Position numbers and translations under genes: made by a program. A stretch of DNA of 64,000 bases from Neptuniibacter marinus. GTDB taxonomy: Bacteria > Pseudomonadota > Gammaproteobacteria > Pseudomonadales > Balneatricaceae. Within the stretch, counting starts at the first letter, position 1. Every line of letters starts with the position of its first letter. Below the pieces are notes generated by a model. The model saw nothing but the letters and a program-made list of their open reading frames with translations. It searched no databases and was not told the DNA's origin. Shown here one piece after another: positions 42,742-51,772 of the stretch. The stretch is from positions 186,001 to 250,000 of the forward strand of contig NZ_LUTR01000003.1 of the NCBI RefSeq assembly GCF_001597725.1, given 5' to 3'.

Positions 42742-44625
42742 ATGCCACTTATTAGACTCGATAAAATATCAATCGCCTTTGGCGCGAACCCTCTTTTAGA
42801 TAATGTTGATTTTCAAATAGATCCGGGAGAAAGGGTTGCTTTAGTTGGATTAAATGGTGCGGGCAAGTCCACACTGCTCAAAATCGTTGCGGGCCATCAT
42901 AAACCGGATGGGGGAAAATTCTGGGTAGCACCTACCTGTCGAATCGCTGAACTTCCCCAAGCTATGCCAGCTGCAGATGAACGCTTAGTGCGAGATGTGG
43001 TTACGTCGGGGCTGCACGATATTCTTAAGCTGAGAGAGGCTTATGATGAATTAGCTTCATCTGCAGAAGTGGATATGAACAAGCTTGATCACCTTCAGCA
43101 TGAGATTGAAGCGGTTGATGGTTGGCATCTAGAGCAACGGGTCCAGCGAGTTATTGAGCAGCTTGAGCTTCCTGGCGATAAGCTAATGTCTGAACTTTCT
43201 GGTGGTTGGCGTCGTAGAACGGCCTTAGGTGCGGCTCTAGTTCAGCAGCCTGATTTGTTACTTCTCGATGAGCCGACAAACCACTTGGATATTGAAACTA
43301 TTGAGTGGTTAGAGCAACAGTTGCTTGAGTTTAGGGGGGGATTATTAATTATTTCTCATGACCGAGCATTGGTGGATAGATTAGCGACCCGTATTATTGA
43401 ATTAGATCGGGGTAACTTATCTTCGTTTCCGGGTAGTTATTCAGCCTACATGGAACTTAAACAGAAGATGCTAGAGGACGAAGAGAAGCAGAATGCGCTC
43501 TTTGATAAGCGTTTAGCGCAGGAAGAAACTTGGATAAGACAAGGAATTAAAGCGCGTAGAACCCGTAATGAAGGACGTGTTCGTGCCCTGAAACAAATGC
43601 GTAATGAACGCTCAGATCGACGTGAACGAGGTGGTAAAGCTAAATTCTCGCTCGAAGAAGCCGCACGTAGCGGTAAGATTGTTGCTGAGTTACAAAACGT
43701 TAGTTTAGGCTTTAATGATAAAACCCTCTTCAGTCATTTTGATTTCACACTTTTACGTGGTGATCGTGTTGGCTTGATCGGTCCTAATGGAGCGGGTAAG
43801 AGTAGTTTGTTAGGTGTGTTGTTAGGTAAGCAAACGCCAGATAGCGGTCAGGTTAAATTAGGGACTAACATCGAAGTTGCGTACTTTGATCAATTGCGTG
43901 CCCAAGTCGACCCTGAAAAAACAGTAATAGATAATATTGCTGAAGGCCGTGAAAGTATCACTATCAATGGTAAACAGCGCCACCTTATTAGCTATCTAAA
44001 TGATTTCATGTTTGCCCCAGAGCGAGCTAGAACACCCGTCAAAGCATTATCGGGTGGTGAGACTAACCGAGTATTACTCGCCAAACTTTTTAGCCAACCA
44101 GCTAACTTATTGGTACTCGATGAGCCGACAAACGATCTAGATATAGAAACCTTAGAGCTGTTAGAGGAGATAATCCTTGATTTTGATGGCACTATTTTGT
44201 TGGTAAGCCATGATCGATCTTTCCTTGATAATGTGGTGACAAGCACATTGGTTTTTGAGGGTGATGGAAAGCTAAATGAATATGTCGGTGGATACGAAGA
44301 TTGGCTTCGTCAGCGGCCGAGCCTAGTAAAAAATACACCTAAAAAGTCTTCCAAAGTCGATAGTGGTCCGGTTGTTGAAAAGCCAGCTAAAAAGAAAAAA
44401 CTAAGCTATAAAATACAACGAGAGCTTGATGAATTACCCGCTTTGTTGGAAGCGGCTGAGGAAAAATTAGCAGGGTTACAAGAGCAAACCGGTAAGGCTG
44501 ATTTTTATCAGCAAAGCCAAGATGTAGTGAGTTCTATACTTGAGGAAATGCAAGCTCAAGAGCAGGTAGTGGAAACACTGATGGAACGCTGGGTTGAGCT
44601 TGAAGCTATGCAAGAGGAGGGCTAG
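42742..44625 (+). CDS. uup: ABC-F ATPase Uup
   Basis: 627-residue cytoplasmic protein with two ABC domains: Walker A LNGAGKSTLLK and signature LSGGWRRRT in the first, PNGAGKSSLLG and LSGGETNRV in the second, with DEPTNHLD and DEPTNDLD Walker B motifs. A basic linker and a C-terminal coiled coil (about residues 560-620) identify Uup within ABC-F. Uup binds branched DNA and acts on ribosomes in E. coli. It stands alone and its end forms a short GC hairpin around the stop codon. Confidence 0.93.
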   Translation: MPLIRLDKISIAFGANPLLDNVDFQIDPGERVALVGLNGAGKSTLLKIVAGHHKPDGGKFWVAPTCRIAELPQAMPAADERLVRDVVTSGLHDILKLREAYDELASSAEVDMNKLDHLQHEIEAVDGWHLEQRVQRVIEQLELPGDKLMSELSGGWRRRTALGAALVQQPDLLLLDEPTNHLDIETIEWLEQQLLEFRGGLLIISHDRALVDRLATRIIELDRGNLSSFPGSYSAYMELKQKMLEDEEKQNALFDKRLAQEETWIRQGIKARRTRNEGRVRALKQMRNERSDRRERGGKAKFSLEEAARSGKIVAELQNVSLGFNDKTLFSHFDFTLLRGDRVGLIGPNGAGKSSLLGVLLGKQTPDSGQVKLGTNIEVAYFDQLRAQVDPEKTVIDNIAEGRESITINGKQRHLISYLNDFMFAPERARTPVKALSGGETNRVLLAKLFSQPANLLVLDEPTNDLDIETLELLEEIILDFDGTILLVSHDRSFLDNVVTSTLVFEGDGKLNEYVGGYEDWLRQRPSLVKNTPKKSSKVDSGPVVEKPAKKKKLSYKIQRELDELPALLEAAEEKLAGLQEQTGKADFYQQSQDVVSSILEEMQAQEQVVETLMERWVELEAMQEEG

Positions 44626-44671
44626 CCTCCTCTCTACTCAGCACACCGCACCACACCACACAAAGGAGAGA

Positions 44672-45115
44672 TTATTCAGCCTCTTCTTTTATACGTATTG
44701 CGAGTACATCACAGGTTGCGCCGTGCAGAATGCCATTGGCTGTAGAGCCTAATAACAGCGCAATACCATGGCGGCCATGACTACCGACAATGATTAGGTC
44801 AATAGCTAAATCATCAGCAATACGGTGGACCTCAGATTCAGTTTGGCCGGTTGCTACTTGTTTTGTTGTAACGGGGTAGCCAAGTGATTGGCAGAATGCT
44901 TCAAGCTTATTTTTCGCATGTTCATCAAGTTGTTCTTGAATAGAGGTTAAATCCATCGGCACATCACCGCCGTAAGCGAAGCTTAACGGCTCTATTACAT
45001 GCACAATATGTAGTTCTGCCTGGTTTTGTGAAGCAATCTCACGAGCTTTGTCTTGTAGTTGTTCCGATTCAGTGGACAGATCTAGAGCAAGCAAAACTCT
45101 TTTATAAATACTCAT
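44672..45115 (-). CDS. universal stress protein, UspA family
   Basis: 147-residue cytoplasmic Usp with the start KRVLLALDLSTES and the nucleotide-binding motif GSHGRHGIALLLGSTANG. The ATG at 45115 has AAGGA seven bases upstream; a longer frame adds ten residues without support. A perfect Anr/Fnr box lies 120 bp upstream, so expression under low oxygen is likely, as known for some Pseudomonas Usp genes. Confidence 0.93.
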   Translation of the reverse strand: MSIYKRVLLALDLSTESEQLQDKAREIASQNQAELHIVHVIEPLSFAYGGDVPMDLTSIQEQLDEHAKNKLEAFCQSLGYPVTTKQVATGQTESEVHRIADDLAIDLIIVGSHGRHGIALLLGSTANGILHGATCDVLAIRIKEEAE

Positions 45116-45234
45116 GATTATTTCCTTGAAGTGCTTATCGGTCACATGCTGAACCTATTTATAGGGCTCAACACTCATTGTTAATCAGATTAGCATAGAG
45201 CGTGTGGCTTAGTACTCTGTTAAACTTCATGGCA

Positions 45235-45248
45235 TTGATATTTATCAA
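45235..45248. promoter_or_regulatory. perfect Anr/Fnr box upstream of the Usp gene
   Basis: TTGATATTTATCAA matches TTGAT-N4-ATCAA at all ten positions. A minus-strand TACTAA lies where a -10 hexamer would be expected for a box near -41.5. Confidence 0.75.
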
Positions 45249-45333
45249 TTAACTAAAGCTTACAAGAATCCTAACTCACTTATTTATAACTGATTTTAAG
45301 CCTCTTTGCTTACAGTTAAACGGAGTACCGTTT

Positions 45334-45840
45334 ATGAAATGGATGATCATAATTGTTATTATGATGTCGCTCATTGGTTCAATGATGTGGGTAATGCCTA
45401 CACCACGACAGAAGTATCAGGCAGCACTGAGGATGAAAGCTAAGAAAATGGGTTTTCTTGTTCAGTTAGAAAGGCTGACTGCACCTAGGGCTAAAGGTGA
45501 AATGGAGCCAGAATCTCGTGATATAACGGCTTATCGAGTTATTCGTGAAGGTCTGAATAGGGAAGAGAAAAATCATTTTACAACATGGCAAATTTTTAGA
45601 CTTGAATCAATTTCTGATATAGGTCTCCCCTCTGGGTGGAGTTGGTCTGAGGGTGAGCGAGCCTTGTCTGAAAAGCAGTTAGATAGGTTAGCAGAGGTGA
45701 TTTCTAAATTACCTGACGGTGTTTTTTCTCTTGAATCTACACCTATTCATGCTGGTGTATATTGGAATGAAGAGGGCGGTGATGAGGCTCTGGACGAAAT
45801 TAAAACGCTATTAGATAGCTTAGTGGCAGAGAGGTTTTAG
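45334..45840 (+). CDS. membrane-anchored protein of unknown function
   Basis: 168 residues. One N-terminal membrane helix (MKWMIIIVIMMSLIGSMMWVM, about 3-21) is followed by a basic stretch and a soluble domain with WQIFRLESISDIGLPSGWSWSEGERALSE and a Trp at GVYWNEEGGD. I do not recognise a family. GGAG lies about ten bases before the ATG. It is 3 bp before the DUF1653 gene, so the two are one operon. Confidence 0.7.
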   Translation: MKWMIIIVIMMSLIGSMMWVMPTPRQKYQAALRMKAKKMGFLVQLERLTAPRAKGEMEPESRDITAYRVIREGLNREEKNHFTTWQIFRLESISDIGLPSGWSWSEGERALSEKQLDRLAEVISKLPDGVFSLESTPIHAGVYWNEEGGDEALDEIKTLLDSLVAERF

Positions 45841-45843
45841 ATA

Positions 45844-46053
45844 GTGCAGATTGAATTAGGGCGTTATAAGCATTATAAGGGCGCTGAGTATGAAGTGATT
45901 AACCTAGCTAGACACTCTGAGACAGAGCAATGGCATGTCATCTATCGCCAGTGTTACGGTGATGAGGGCCTATGGATACGGCCTCTTGATATGTTTATTG
46001 AGCAGGTAAGATTAGAAAATGGTCAGCAGATTGCTCGGTTTGCCAAAATCTAG
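45844..46053 (+). CDS. DUF1653 protein
   Basis: 69-residue protein of the DUF1653 family: GRYKHYKGAEYEVINLARHSETEQ, then VIYRQCYGDEGLWIRPLDMFIEQV. Function unknown. It starts with GTG, three bases after the preceding gene. Its stop codon overlaps that of the convergent gene at 46050. Confidence 0.88.
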   Translation: MQIELGRYKHYKGAEYEVINLARHSETEQWHVIYRQCYGDEGLWIRPLDMFIEQVRLENGQQIARFAKI

Positions 46054-46754
46054 AGTAAACGATCTAATGATTCAGCTAAAGAGCCTTGGGGTCTAGGCTT
46101 TTTAGGTTGTATCTCTTCAATCAGTTTCTCAACGGCTTCCATTCTGGATTTTTTGTTTTGAGTTGGGATGTTAGCTCGAACAAGCAGCGCTTTGGCATGG
46201 CGATAATGAGAGAGTGCTGTCATCAAATCATCTGATTTTTTGAAGCGTTCACCTTGCATAAGGTGGGCATCTGCTACGACAGTGATACGTAACCAATAAA
46301 GTTCCTGTTGATAGCTTCGGGCTAAAGGGCGTGTTATTTTTCCGCCACGTGCTAGTTGAAGTATGAGTTTCTCTGCAAAATTAATGTAGATTTGGGCCCG
46401 TTTTAGCGCTCGGTCACTGTCAAAAGCGTCTGGAGATGAGAATGCTTTATCAGCGGTATCTTTTTGTTGTGTTAATGCTTCGAAAAGCTCTGAATCAGGT
46501 GCGAGCATAGCGACTTCTTCTAATAGTGCTGTTGCATGCTCATTAATTTTTTGAACTATTTCAGGCTTACAATCGGCCTCCCTTAATACCGCGAGTGCTT
46601 GCAGAATATGCTCAGCTTGGCCTTGAAGCCAGGTTAAACGTTTTTCTTTAGCTTCTTCCTGCTGCTCGCGTGTAGTAATGACAAAATTAACGGTAATAGC
46701 AACTAACCCAACTACAGCAATCAGTACTACTAATAGAATATTGTCATTTAACAT
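46050..46754 (-). CDS. membrane-anchored helical protein of unknown function
   Basis: 234 residues: an N-terminal membrane helix (about 6-26) then a long, mostly helical cytoplasmic part with charged coiled-coil stretches (REQQEEAKEKRLTWLQGQAE) and a TPR-like segment (DDLMTALSHYRHAKALLVRA). I do not recognise a family. The stop overlaps the DUF1653 stop by four bases. Confidence 0.7.
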   Translation of the reverse strand: MLNDNILLVVLIAVVGLVAITVNFVITTREQQEEAKEKRLTWLQGQAEHILQALAVLREADCKPEIVQKINEHATALLEEVAMLAPDSELFEALTQQKDTADKAFSSPDAFDSDRALKRAQIYINFAEKLILQLARGGKITRPLARSYQQELYWLRITVVADAHLMQGERFKKSDDLMTALSHYRHAKALLVRANIPTQNKKSRMEAVEKLIEEIQPKKPRPQGSLAESLDRLL

Positions 46755-47064
46755 GAGGTTGTTTCAGCCAGTTGAGATGTTGTTGATTATGCTGAATATT
46801 GTGGCCTTTAAGGCTCCATTGGTAAAGTTCTAGTTGGTCTATTAGTCGACTTTTATCACAATTGTTGCTTGACCCCAGCATTCTCAGCACTTATATATGC
46901 ACCCAAATTATTATTTATTATGTCGTTATTTAAAAGAAGCGTTGTAGATTTGCTTACAGTGTCGTAGGTTAAAAGACAAAATCATGGTTGAATTTTGCTT
47001 TCTAACCCTTTTCTGTTTTTAAACTATAGCTTCTTAATTATAGCCCTGAGGAAAGAAGGACTCT
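46755..47064. other. intergenic region upstream of topA, 310 bp
   Basis: AT-rich divergent gap. No coding frame or RNA gene recognised. AAGGA at 47055-47059 is the topA ribosome site. TATAGC near 47025 may be part of a topA -10. Confidence 0.4.
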
Positions 47065-49701
47065 ATGGGAAAGTCTCTTGTTATCGTCGAGTCACCAGCT
47101 AAAGCGAAGACTATCAACAAATACTTGGGCAACCAGTTTGTTGTGAAATCCAGTGTAGGCCATATACGCGATCTGCCAACGAGCGGTAGCACTAAAAAGA
47201 CCGATCCAAAAGAAAGGGCTCGTTTGGCGGCGCTAACACGTAAAATGTCGCCTGAAGCAAAAGCTGAGCATAAAAAGAAGAAGGCGCGTGAACAACTGAT
47301 CGGGCGCATGGGGATTGACCCTGAAAAAGGGTGGGAGCCTCACTACGAAATTTTGCCGGGCAAAGAAAAGGTCGTAGACGAATTAAAACGGCTGGCAAAA
47401 AATGCCGATGAAATCTATCTCGCGACCGATTTGGACCGTGAGGGAGAGGCGATTGCATGGCATCTACGCGAAGCGATTGGTGGTGATGAAAGTCGTTATC
47501 GTCGCGTGGTGTTTAACGAGATTACCAAAAAAGCAATTACTGAAGCATTTGAAGAGCCATCTCTATTAGATATGGATCGCGTCAATGCCCAGCAAGCGCG
47601 CCGCTTTCTTGACCGTGTTGTTGGTTACATGGTGTCCCCTTTATTATGGGAGAAAGTTGCACGTGGTTTGTCTGCAGGTCGTGTTCAGTCGGTTGCGGTC
47701 AAACTTGTTGTCGAACGTGAGAAAGAGATTAGAGCGTTTATTCCTGAAGAGTTTTGGGAAGTGCAGGCTGATGCCCTAACTGAAGGCAAAGCACCGCTTA
47801 AATTACAGGTGAACCGTGTTAACGGTGATACCTTTAGGCCTGGCTCTGAAGCTGAGACAAAAGCACATTTAGAGCGTTTACAGTCAGCCTCCTTAGAGGT
47901 CATTAGTCGCAAAGATCGACCTACAACAAGTAAACCTTCTGCACCTTTTATTACCTCTACGCTTCAGCAGGCTGCCAGTACTCGCCTTAGCTTTGGGGTG
48001 AAGAAAACTATGATGATGGCTCAGCGTCTATATGAGGCGGGCTACATCACCTACATGCGTACTGATTCTACCAATTTAAGTGCAGAGGCTATCGCGGCTT
48101 GTAGGGAATATATAGGTGATAATTTCGGTAGTAAGTATCTGCCGGAGAATCCATTGAGTTACAGCAGCAAAGAGGGAGCACAAGAGGCTCATGAGGCGAT
48201 TCGCCCCTCAGATGTTACTGTTGAGGCCACAGCCCTCAAAGGCATGGATCGCGATGCTGAGCGCTTGTATGAGCTTATTCGTCGACAATTCCTCGCATGC
48301 CAGATGACACCTGCTAAGTTTTTGAGTACGCGGGTAACGGTTGCCGCTGCAGAATTTGAATTAGTAACTAAAGGTCGTATCTTACAATTTGATGGTTACA
48401 CACGAGTGATGCCAGCAAAAGGTAAAGGGGAAGAGGATATACTCTTACCTGACGTTAATGCAGGCGAAACACTTTCTCTCGTTGAGTTAACACCCAAGCA
48501 ACACTTTACTAAACCAGCGCCTCGATTTACTGAAGCGAGCTTGGTAAAAGAGCTAGAAAAACAAGGAATTGGTCGCCCATCAACCTATGCGACGATAATC
48601 TCTACGATTCAAGATCGAGGTTATGTTCAAGTACAGAATCGACGTTTTTATGCGCAGAAAATGGGCGATATTGTTGTTGAGCGCTTAGGTGAGAACTTTG
48701 CTGACCTGATGGATTATAGCTTTACCGCTCGCATGGAAGAAAGCTTAGATGATGTTGCTGAAGGAAGCGCAGATTGGAAAGCATTGCTTGATCAGTTTTA
48801 TGCGGATTTCTCTGCAAAATTAGAAGAGGCACAAAGTGATGAGCATGGGATGAGGCCTAATACGCCGACAGAGACGGACATTAGCTGTCCTGACTGCGGC
48901 CGTCATATGATGATCCGCACGGCGAGTACAGGTGTTTTTCTCGGTTGTTCTGGATATAGCTTACCTCCGAAAGAACGTTGTAAATGTACTATTAACTTAA
49001 CCCCTGGTGATGAGGTGGTTAGCGTTGATGGTGATGACGAAGAAGAGTCACGTATTTTACGTAATAAACATCGTTGCGGCATATGCGGTTCGGCGATGGA
49101 CTCTTATCTAATAGATGAGAAACGTAAACTTCATGTGTGTGGTAATAATCCCGATTGTTCTGGTTTTGAGGTTGAGGCTGGAGAATATAGAATTAAAGGT
49201 TATGACGGGCCTGTATTAGAGTGTGATAAATGCTCGGCTGAAATGCAGTTAAAAACAGGTCGGTTCGGTAAATATTTTGGTTGTACAGAGTGTAAAAACA
49301 CCCGCAAGTTGCTAAGAAGTGGTGAAGCTGCACCGCCAAAAATGGATCCTGTTCCTATGCCTGAATTGGCTTGTGAAAAGGTTGAGGATACATATATTCT
49401 TCGTGATGGGGCATCAGGCTTATTTCTTGCTGCCAGTCAGTTTCCACGAAATAGGGAAACAAGAGCACCAAAAATTGTTGAGTTGTTGCCGCACCAAAGT
49501 GAAATAGATCCTAAATATGAATTTTTGTTTAGTGCGCCTAAAAAAGATGCTGATGGAAATTTAACGGTTGTTCGATATAGTCGCAAGACTAAGGAGCAAT
49601 ACGTCATGACCGAGGTCAATGGTAAAGCGACCGGTTGGCGGGCATTCTATCAGGATGGGAAGTGGGTCGTTGAAGAAGCCCGCAAAAAGGCGAAAAAATA
49701 G
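47065..49701 (+). CDS. topA: DNA topoisomerase I
   Basis: 878-residue type IA topoisomerase that relaxes negatively supercoiled DNA. TOPRIM domain at the N-terminus ([16 protein letters not shown] and [16 protein letters not shown]); the catalytic Tyr is in [14 protein letters not shown]-terminal zinc-binding units include [18 protein letters not shown] and CDKCSAEM, followed by a lysine-rich end. The gene order topA, DUF6586, small gene, sulA, lexA matches that of Pseudomonas. Confidence 0.97.
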   Translation: MGKSLVIVESPAKAKTINKYLGNQFVVKSSVGHIRDLPTSGSTKKTDPKERARLAALTRKMSPEAKAEHKKKKAREQLIGRMGIDPEKGWEPHYEILPGKEKVVDELKRLAKNADEIYLATDLDREGEAIAWHLREAIGGDESRYRRVVFNEITKKAITEAFEEPSLLDMDRVNAQQARRFLDRVVGYMVSPLLWEKVARGLSAGRVQSVAVKLVVEREKEIRAFIPEEFWEVQADALTEGKAPLKLQVNRVNGDTFRPGSEAETKAHLERLQSASLEVISRKDRPTTSKPSAPFITSTLQQAASTRLSFGVKKTMMMAQRLYEAGYITYMRTDSTNLSAEAIAACREYIGDNFGSKYLPENPLSYSSKEGAQEAHEAIRPSDVTVEATALKGMDRDAERLYELIRRQFLACQMTPAKFLSTRVTVAAAEFELVTKGRILQFDGYTRVMPAKGKGEEDILLPDVNAGETLSLVELTPKQHFTKPAPRFTEASLVKELEKQGIGRPSTYATIISTIQDRGYVQVQNRRFYAQKMGDIVVERLGENFADLMDYSFTARMEESLDDVAEGSADWKALLDQFYADFSAKLEEAQSDEHGMRPNTPTETDISCPDCGRHMMIRTASTGVFLGCSGYSLPPKERCKCTINLTPGDEVVSVDGDDEEESRILRNKHRCGICGSAMDSYLIDEKRKLHVCGNNPDCSGFEVEAGEYRIKGYDGPVLECDKCSAEMQLKTGRFGKYFGCTECKNTRKLLRSGEAAPPKMDPVPMPELACEKVEDTYILRDGASGLFLAASQFPRNRETRAPKIVELLPHQSEIDPKYEFLFSAPKKDADGNLTVVRYSRKTKEQYVMTEVNGKATGWRAFYQDGKWVVEEARKKAKK

Positions 49702-49713
49702 TTAGGGTACTCC

Positions 49714-50238
49714 ATGAGCGGTATTTATTTAGCACGGACTAATCAGAAATTAAGTTTTACACGTATTCATCTTGAGCTACTAAAGCAAGCTCAAGATGAT
49801 ACCAGCTGGAATAAACATGCACTCATCGAATCATTTAATGAATCTGTTCTTTTTCACTTAATGTCTGCTTATGACGCGTTTTTACGTGAAATAGCAGAAG
49901 TTTATAAAGTGGATACTGAAACTTTAGAGGGTTACCGATCGTTAGCTGCTGAACTTGAAGTTACCGGTGTTGAAAGCCCCGAGCTAAAACAATTAAGTGT
50001 GCTAGAGAATGATTCGACAGCTTGGCTACATAAGATGATAGGTGCTTATGAAGCCTGTTGGCATGGTGCGGATAAGAAAGGGGCTACTAGCGATACTAAA
50101 AGCCTGTCAGAGATCCATGTGTTGCAGGTTAATCCTGATCATGCGGAAGATAAGGCGATTATAGTCGAGTATGAAGGTTGGTTTAATGCTTTGTCTCAGT
50201 TAGTTGATTCTCTGAGAGAAGGAATGCAGGAGTGGTAA
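49714..50238 (+). CDS. DUF6586 family protein
   Basis: 174-residue cytoplasmic, helical protein: YLARTNQKLSFTRIHLELL at the start, FNESVLFHLMSAYDAFLREIAE, and LDSL-type C-terminal helix. It corresponds to the Pseudomonas gene next to topA (PA3010 position), of unknown function. It lies 12 bp after topA. Confidence 0.8.
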   Translation: MSGIYLARTNQKLSFTRIHLELLKQAQDDTSWNKHALIESFNESVLFHLMSAYDAFLREIAEVYKVDTETLEGYRSLAAELEVTGVESPELKQLSVLENDSTAWLHKMIGAYEACWHGADKKGATSDTKSLSEIHVLQVNPDHAEDKAIIVEYEGWFNALSQLVDSLREGMQEW

Positions 50239-50243
50239 AATAA

Positions 50244-50504
50244 GTGTCAGGTATAGCGTCGGAAATGGTATTAGAAATAATAGAGCTTGAAAATGGTGAA
50301 TTGGCCATACGGAATGCAGATAGTGATGCGGAGCCAATGATTAAGGTTAATTTCTCATCTGAGTTGAAAGATAAGTTAAATGGGCACTATCTTGACGTAG
50401 CGCGGGTCATGTTAACCGCGGGTATTCAGATGGTTGCCGAATCAGGTTTTGACTTGGATGATAATGCCGAGTCTGAATCAGAGCCAGAACCTATTATTCA
50501 TTAA
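50244..50504 (+). CDS. small conserved protein of the topA-lexA region
   Basis: 86-residue acidic protein beginning with GTG, five bases after the DUF6586 gene. It has the segments LEIIELENGELAIRNADSDAEPMIKV and VARVMLTAGIQMVAESGFDLDD, then an acidic tail. It corresponds by position to PA3009 of Pseudomonas. Function unknown. An internal ATG eight codons later is an alternative start. Confidence 0.75.
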   Translation: MSGIASEMVLEIIELENGELAIRNADSDAEPMIKVNFSSELKDKLNGHYLDVARVMLTAGIQMVAESGFDLDDNAESESEPEPIIH

Positions 50505-50515
50505 ACTGGATTGCA

Positions 50516-50545
50516 AAAGCCCTCTTATCTATCAGGGCCTTAGCT
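50516..50545 (-). terminator. putative terminator after sulA
   Basis: On the minus strand AAGGCCCT pairs with AGGGCTT with one bulged G around an 8-nt loop, followed by TTTTGC. It includes the end of sulA. Confidence 0.5.
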
Positions 50546-51010
50546 ATGCTGTCTTCGACGTATAACTATTCCGTGGCTTTGCCCTTGCTTTGCCGCATTT
50601 TCTAACTCATTTAGCTCCTTTTCTGAAAGGTAACCAGGCCATGAAATGACGGAGTGGCTTGTGCCTGTGCTTAAGGCTTGTTTAGCTAAAGCGAAGGTGC
50701 TGTGCTTGTTATCTGGGTTTAACAGAATTACTTTGTTTAGATCTATGCCCGCGTCAGCTAGAAGCTGTTTAGGTAAAAGTACAGGGGGTGCAATCCAGAC
50801 AAACCATCTATCATCTTGACTCAGTTGTGCCAGTAGAGGCATGAGCATAGGGATGTTAGAGAAGTTGTTATTCTGCACTACAATTTCTGTAACACTGCCA
50901 GCTAACTCCGATTTTGTAGAAGGGGTTACCGGAAGGGATGTAACTTTAGCTGATACTTTGTTTTTTAGAAGAACAAGTGGAGCCTTAGTACTTACTGGAA
51001 GTGCCATCAT
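50540..51010 (-). CDS. sulA: SOS cell division inhibitor SulA
   Basis: 156-residue protein matching the SulA/ImuA-like fold of Pseudomonas SulA: VTEIVVQNNNFSNIPMLMPLLAQLSQDDRWFVWIAPP, then LLADAGIDLNKVILL and ISWPGYLSEKELNELENAA. It blocks FtsZ polymerisation after DNA damage. It starts 2 bp after the lexA stop, so it is co-transcribed with lexA and controlled by the LexA sites upstream of that gene. Confidence 0.9.
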   Translation of the reverse strand: MMALPVSTKAPLVLLKNKVSAKVTSLPVTPSTKSELAGSVTEIVVQNNNFSNIPMLMPLLAQLSQDDRWFVWIAPPVLLPKQLLADAGIDLNKVILLNPDNKHSTFALAKQALSTGTSHSVISWPGYLSEKELNELENAAKQGQSHGIVIRRRQHS

Positions 51011-51012
51011 TT

Positions 51013-51615
51013 TTAGTTACCTCTGCGAATTACACCAACGCTTAAGCCTTCAATCGCGATTTCTTGCTCTTTCAAGTCAATGACAATCGGTTCAAATTCT
51101 TCATTTTCAGCGATAAGATAAACGATATTTCCCTCTTTCTTAAAACGTTTAACCGTGACTTCATCTTCAATTCTTGCAACGACAATTTCGCCATCTTTTG
51201 CTGTATTACATTGGTGTACTGCAAGTAGGTCTCCATCCATAATGCCAATGTTTCTCATACTTTCACCTTTTACTCGAAGCAGATAATCTGCTTTGGGTTG
51301 GAAAAAGTTTGACGAAATTGTGCAGTGATCTTCTACATGTTCTTCGGCTAATATCGGGGAGCCTGCAGCAACTTGACCAATAATAGGCATACCTAAATCT
51401 GCTTCGAGCTCAGGGACTCTGATTCCTCGTGATGTACCTGGAATAATTTCAATAGCTCCTTTACGTGCTAAAGCCTTCATGTGTTCTTCAGCTGCATTAG
51501 CTGATCGGAAGCCTAAGTCCCGGGCAATATCGGCACGGGTAGGCGGGTAACCCGTTTCGTCGATGTGTCGCTTGATACATTCAAGCACTTCAGTTTGTCG
51601 TTTCGTTAGCTTCAT
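51013..51615 (-). CDS. lexA: SOS repressor LexA
   Basis: 200-residue repressor. The winged helix covers about residues 1-65 ([14 protein letters not shown]), the self-cleavage site Ala84-Gly85 is in QVAAGSP, and the serine-lysine catalytic dyad is S119 (GESM) and K156 (TVKRF). It represses its own operon with sulA and probably dinG. Three LexA-type sites lie immediately upstream. Confidence 0.97.
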   Translation of the reverse strand: MKLTKRQTEVLECIKRHIDETGYPPTRADIARDLGFRSANAAEEHMKALARKGAIEIIPGTSRGIRVPELEADLGMPIIGQVAAGSPILAEEHVEDHCTISSNFFQPKADYLLRVKGESMRNIGIMDGDLLAVHQCNTAKDGEIVVARIEDEVTVKRFKKEGNIVYLIAENEEFEPIVIDLKEQEIAIEGLSVGVIRRGN

Positions 51616-51624
51616 AGTATTTGT

Positions 51625-51640
51625 CTGTTTGTTTATACAG
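51625..51640. promoter_or_regulatory. LexA box 1
   Basis: CTGTTTGTTTATACAG has the full CTG-N10-CAG consensus and lies 9 bp before the lexA start codon. Confidence 0.85.
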
Positions 51641-51643
51641 TAC

Positions 51644-51659
51644 GTGTATTTTTATACAG
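51644..51659. promoter_or_regulatory. LexA box 2
   Basis: GTGTATTTTTATACAG matches CTG-N10-CAG except for the first base. Same TTTATACAGT half as box 1. Confidence 0.7.
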
Positions 51660-51683
51660 TATTTTGCGTTTGTAAAGAAACTT

Positions 51684-51699
51684 ATGTTTTTTTATACAG
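51684..51699. promoter_or_regulatory. LexA box 3 (dinG side)
   Basis: ATGTTTTTTTATACAG has a full CAG half and a degenerate ATG half. It lies 74 bp before dinG and is the best placed of the three to control that gene. Confidence 0.55.
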
Positions 51700-51772
51700 T
51701 GTTTTTTGTTTTTCTTCCTAGTGAGCTGTTAGAATTACATCTAGACATCCAATCCTAGGTTCGGTACTTCCT

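Noticed and set aside
44613-44633. AGAGGAGG/CCTCCTCT hairpin at the uup stop as terminator
   Set aside because: No T-run follows on either strand; it may only reflect the Glu-rich end of the coding region.
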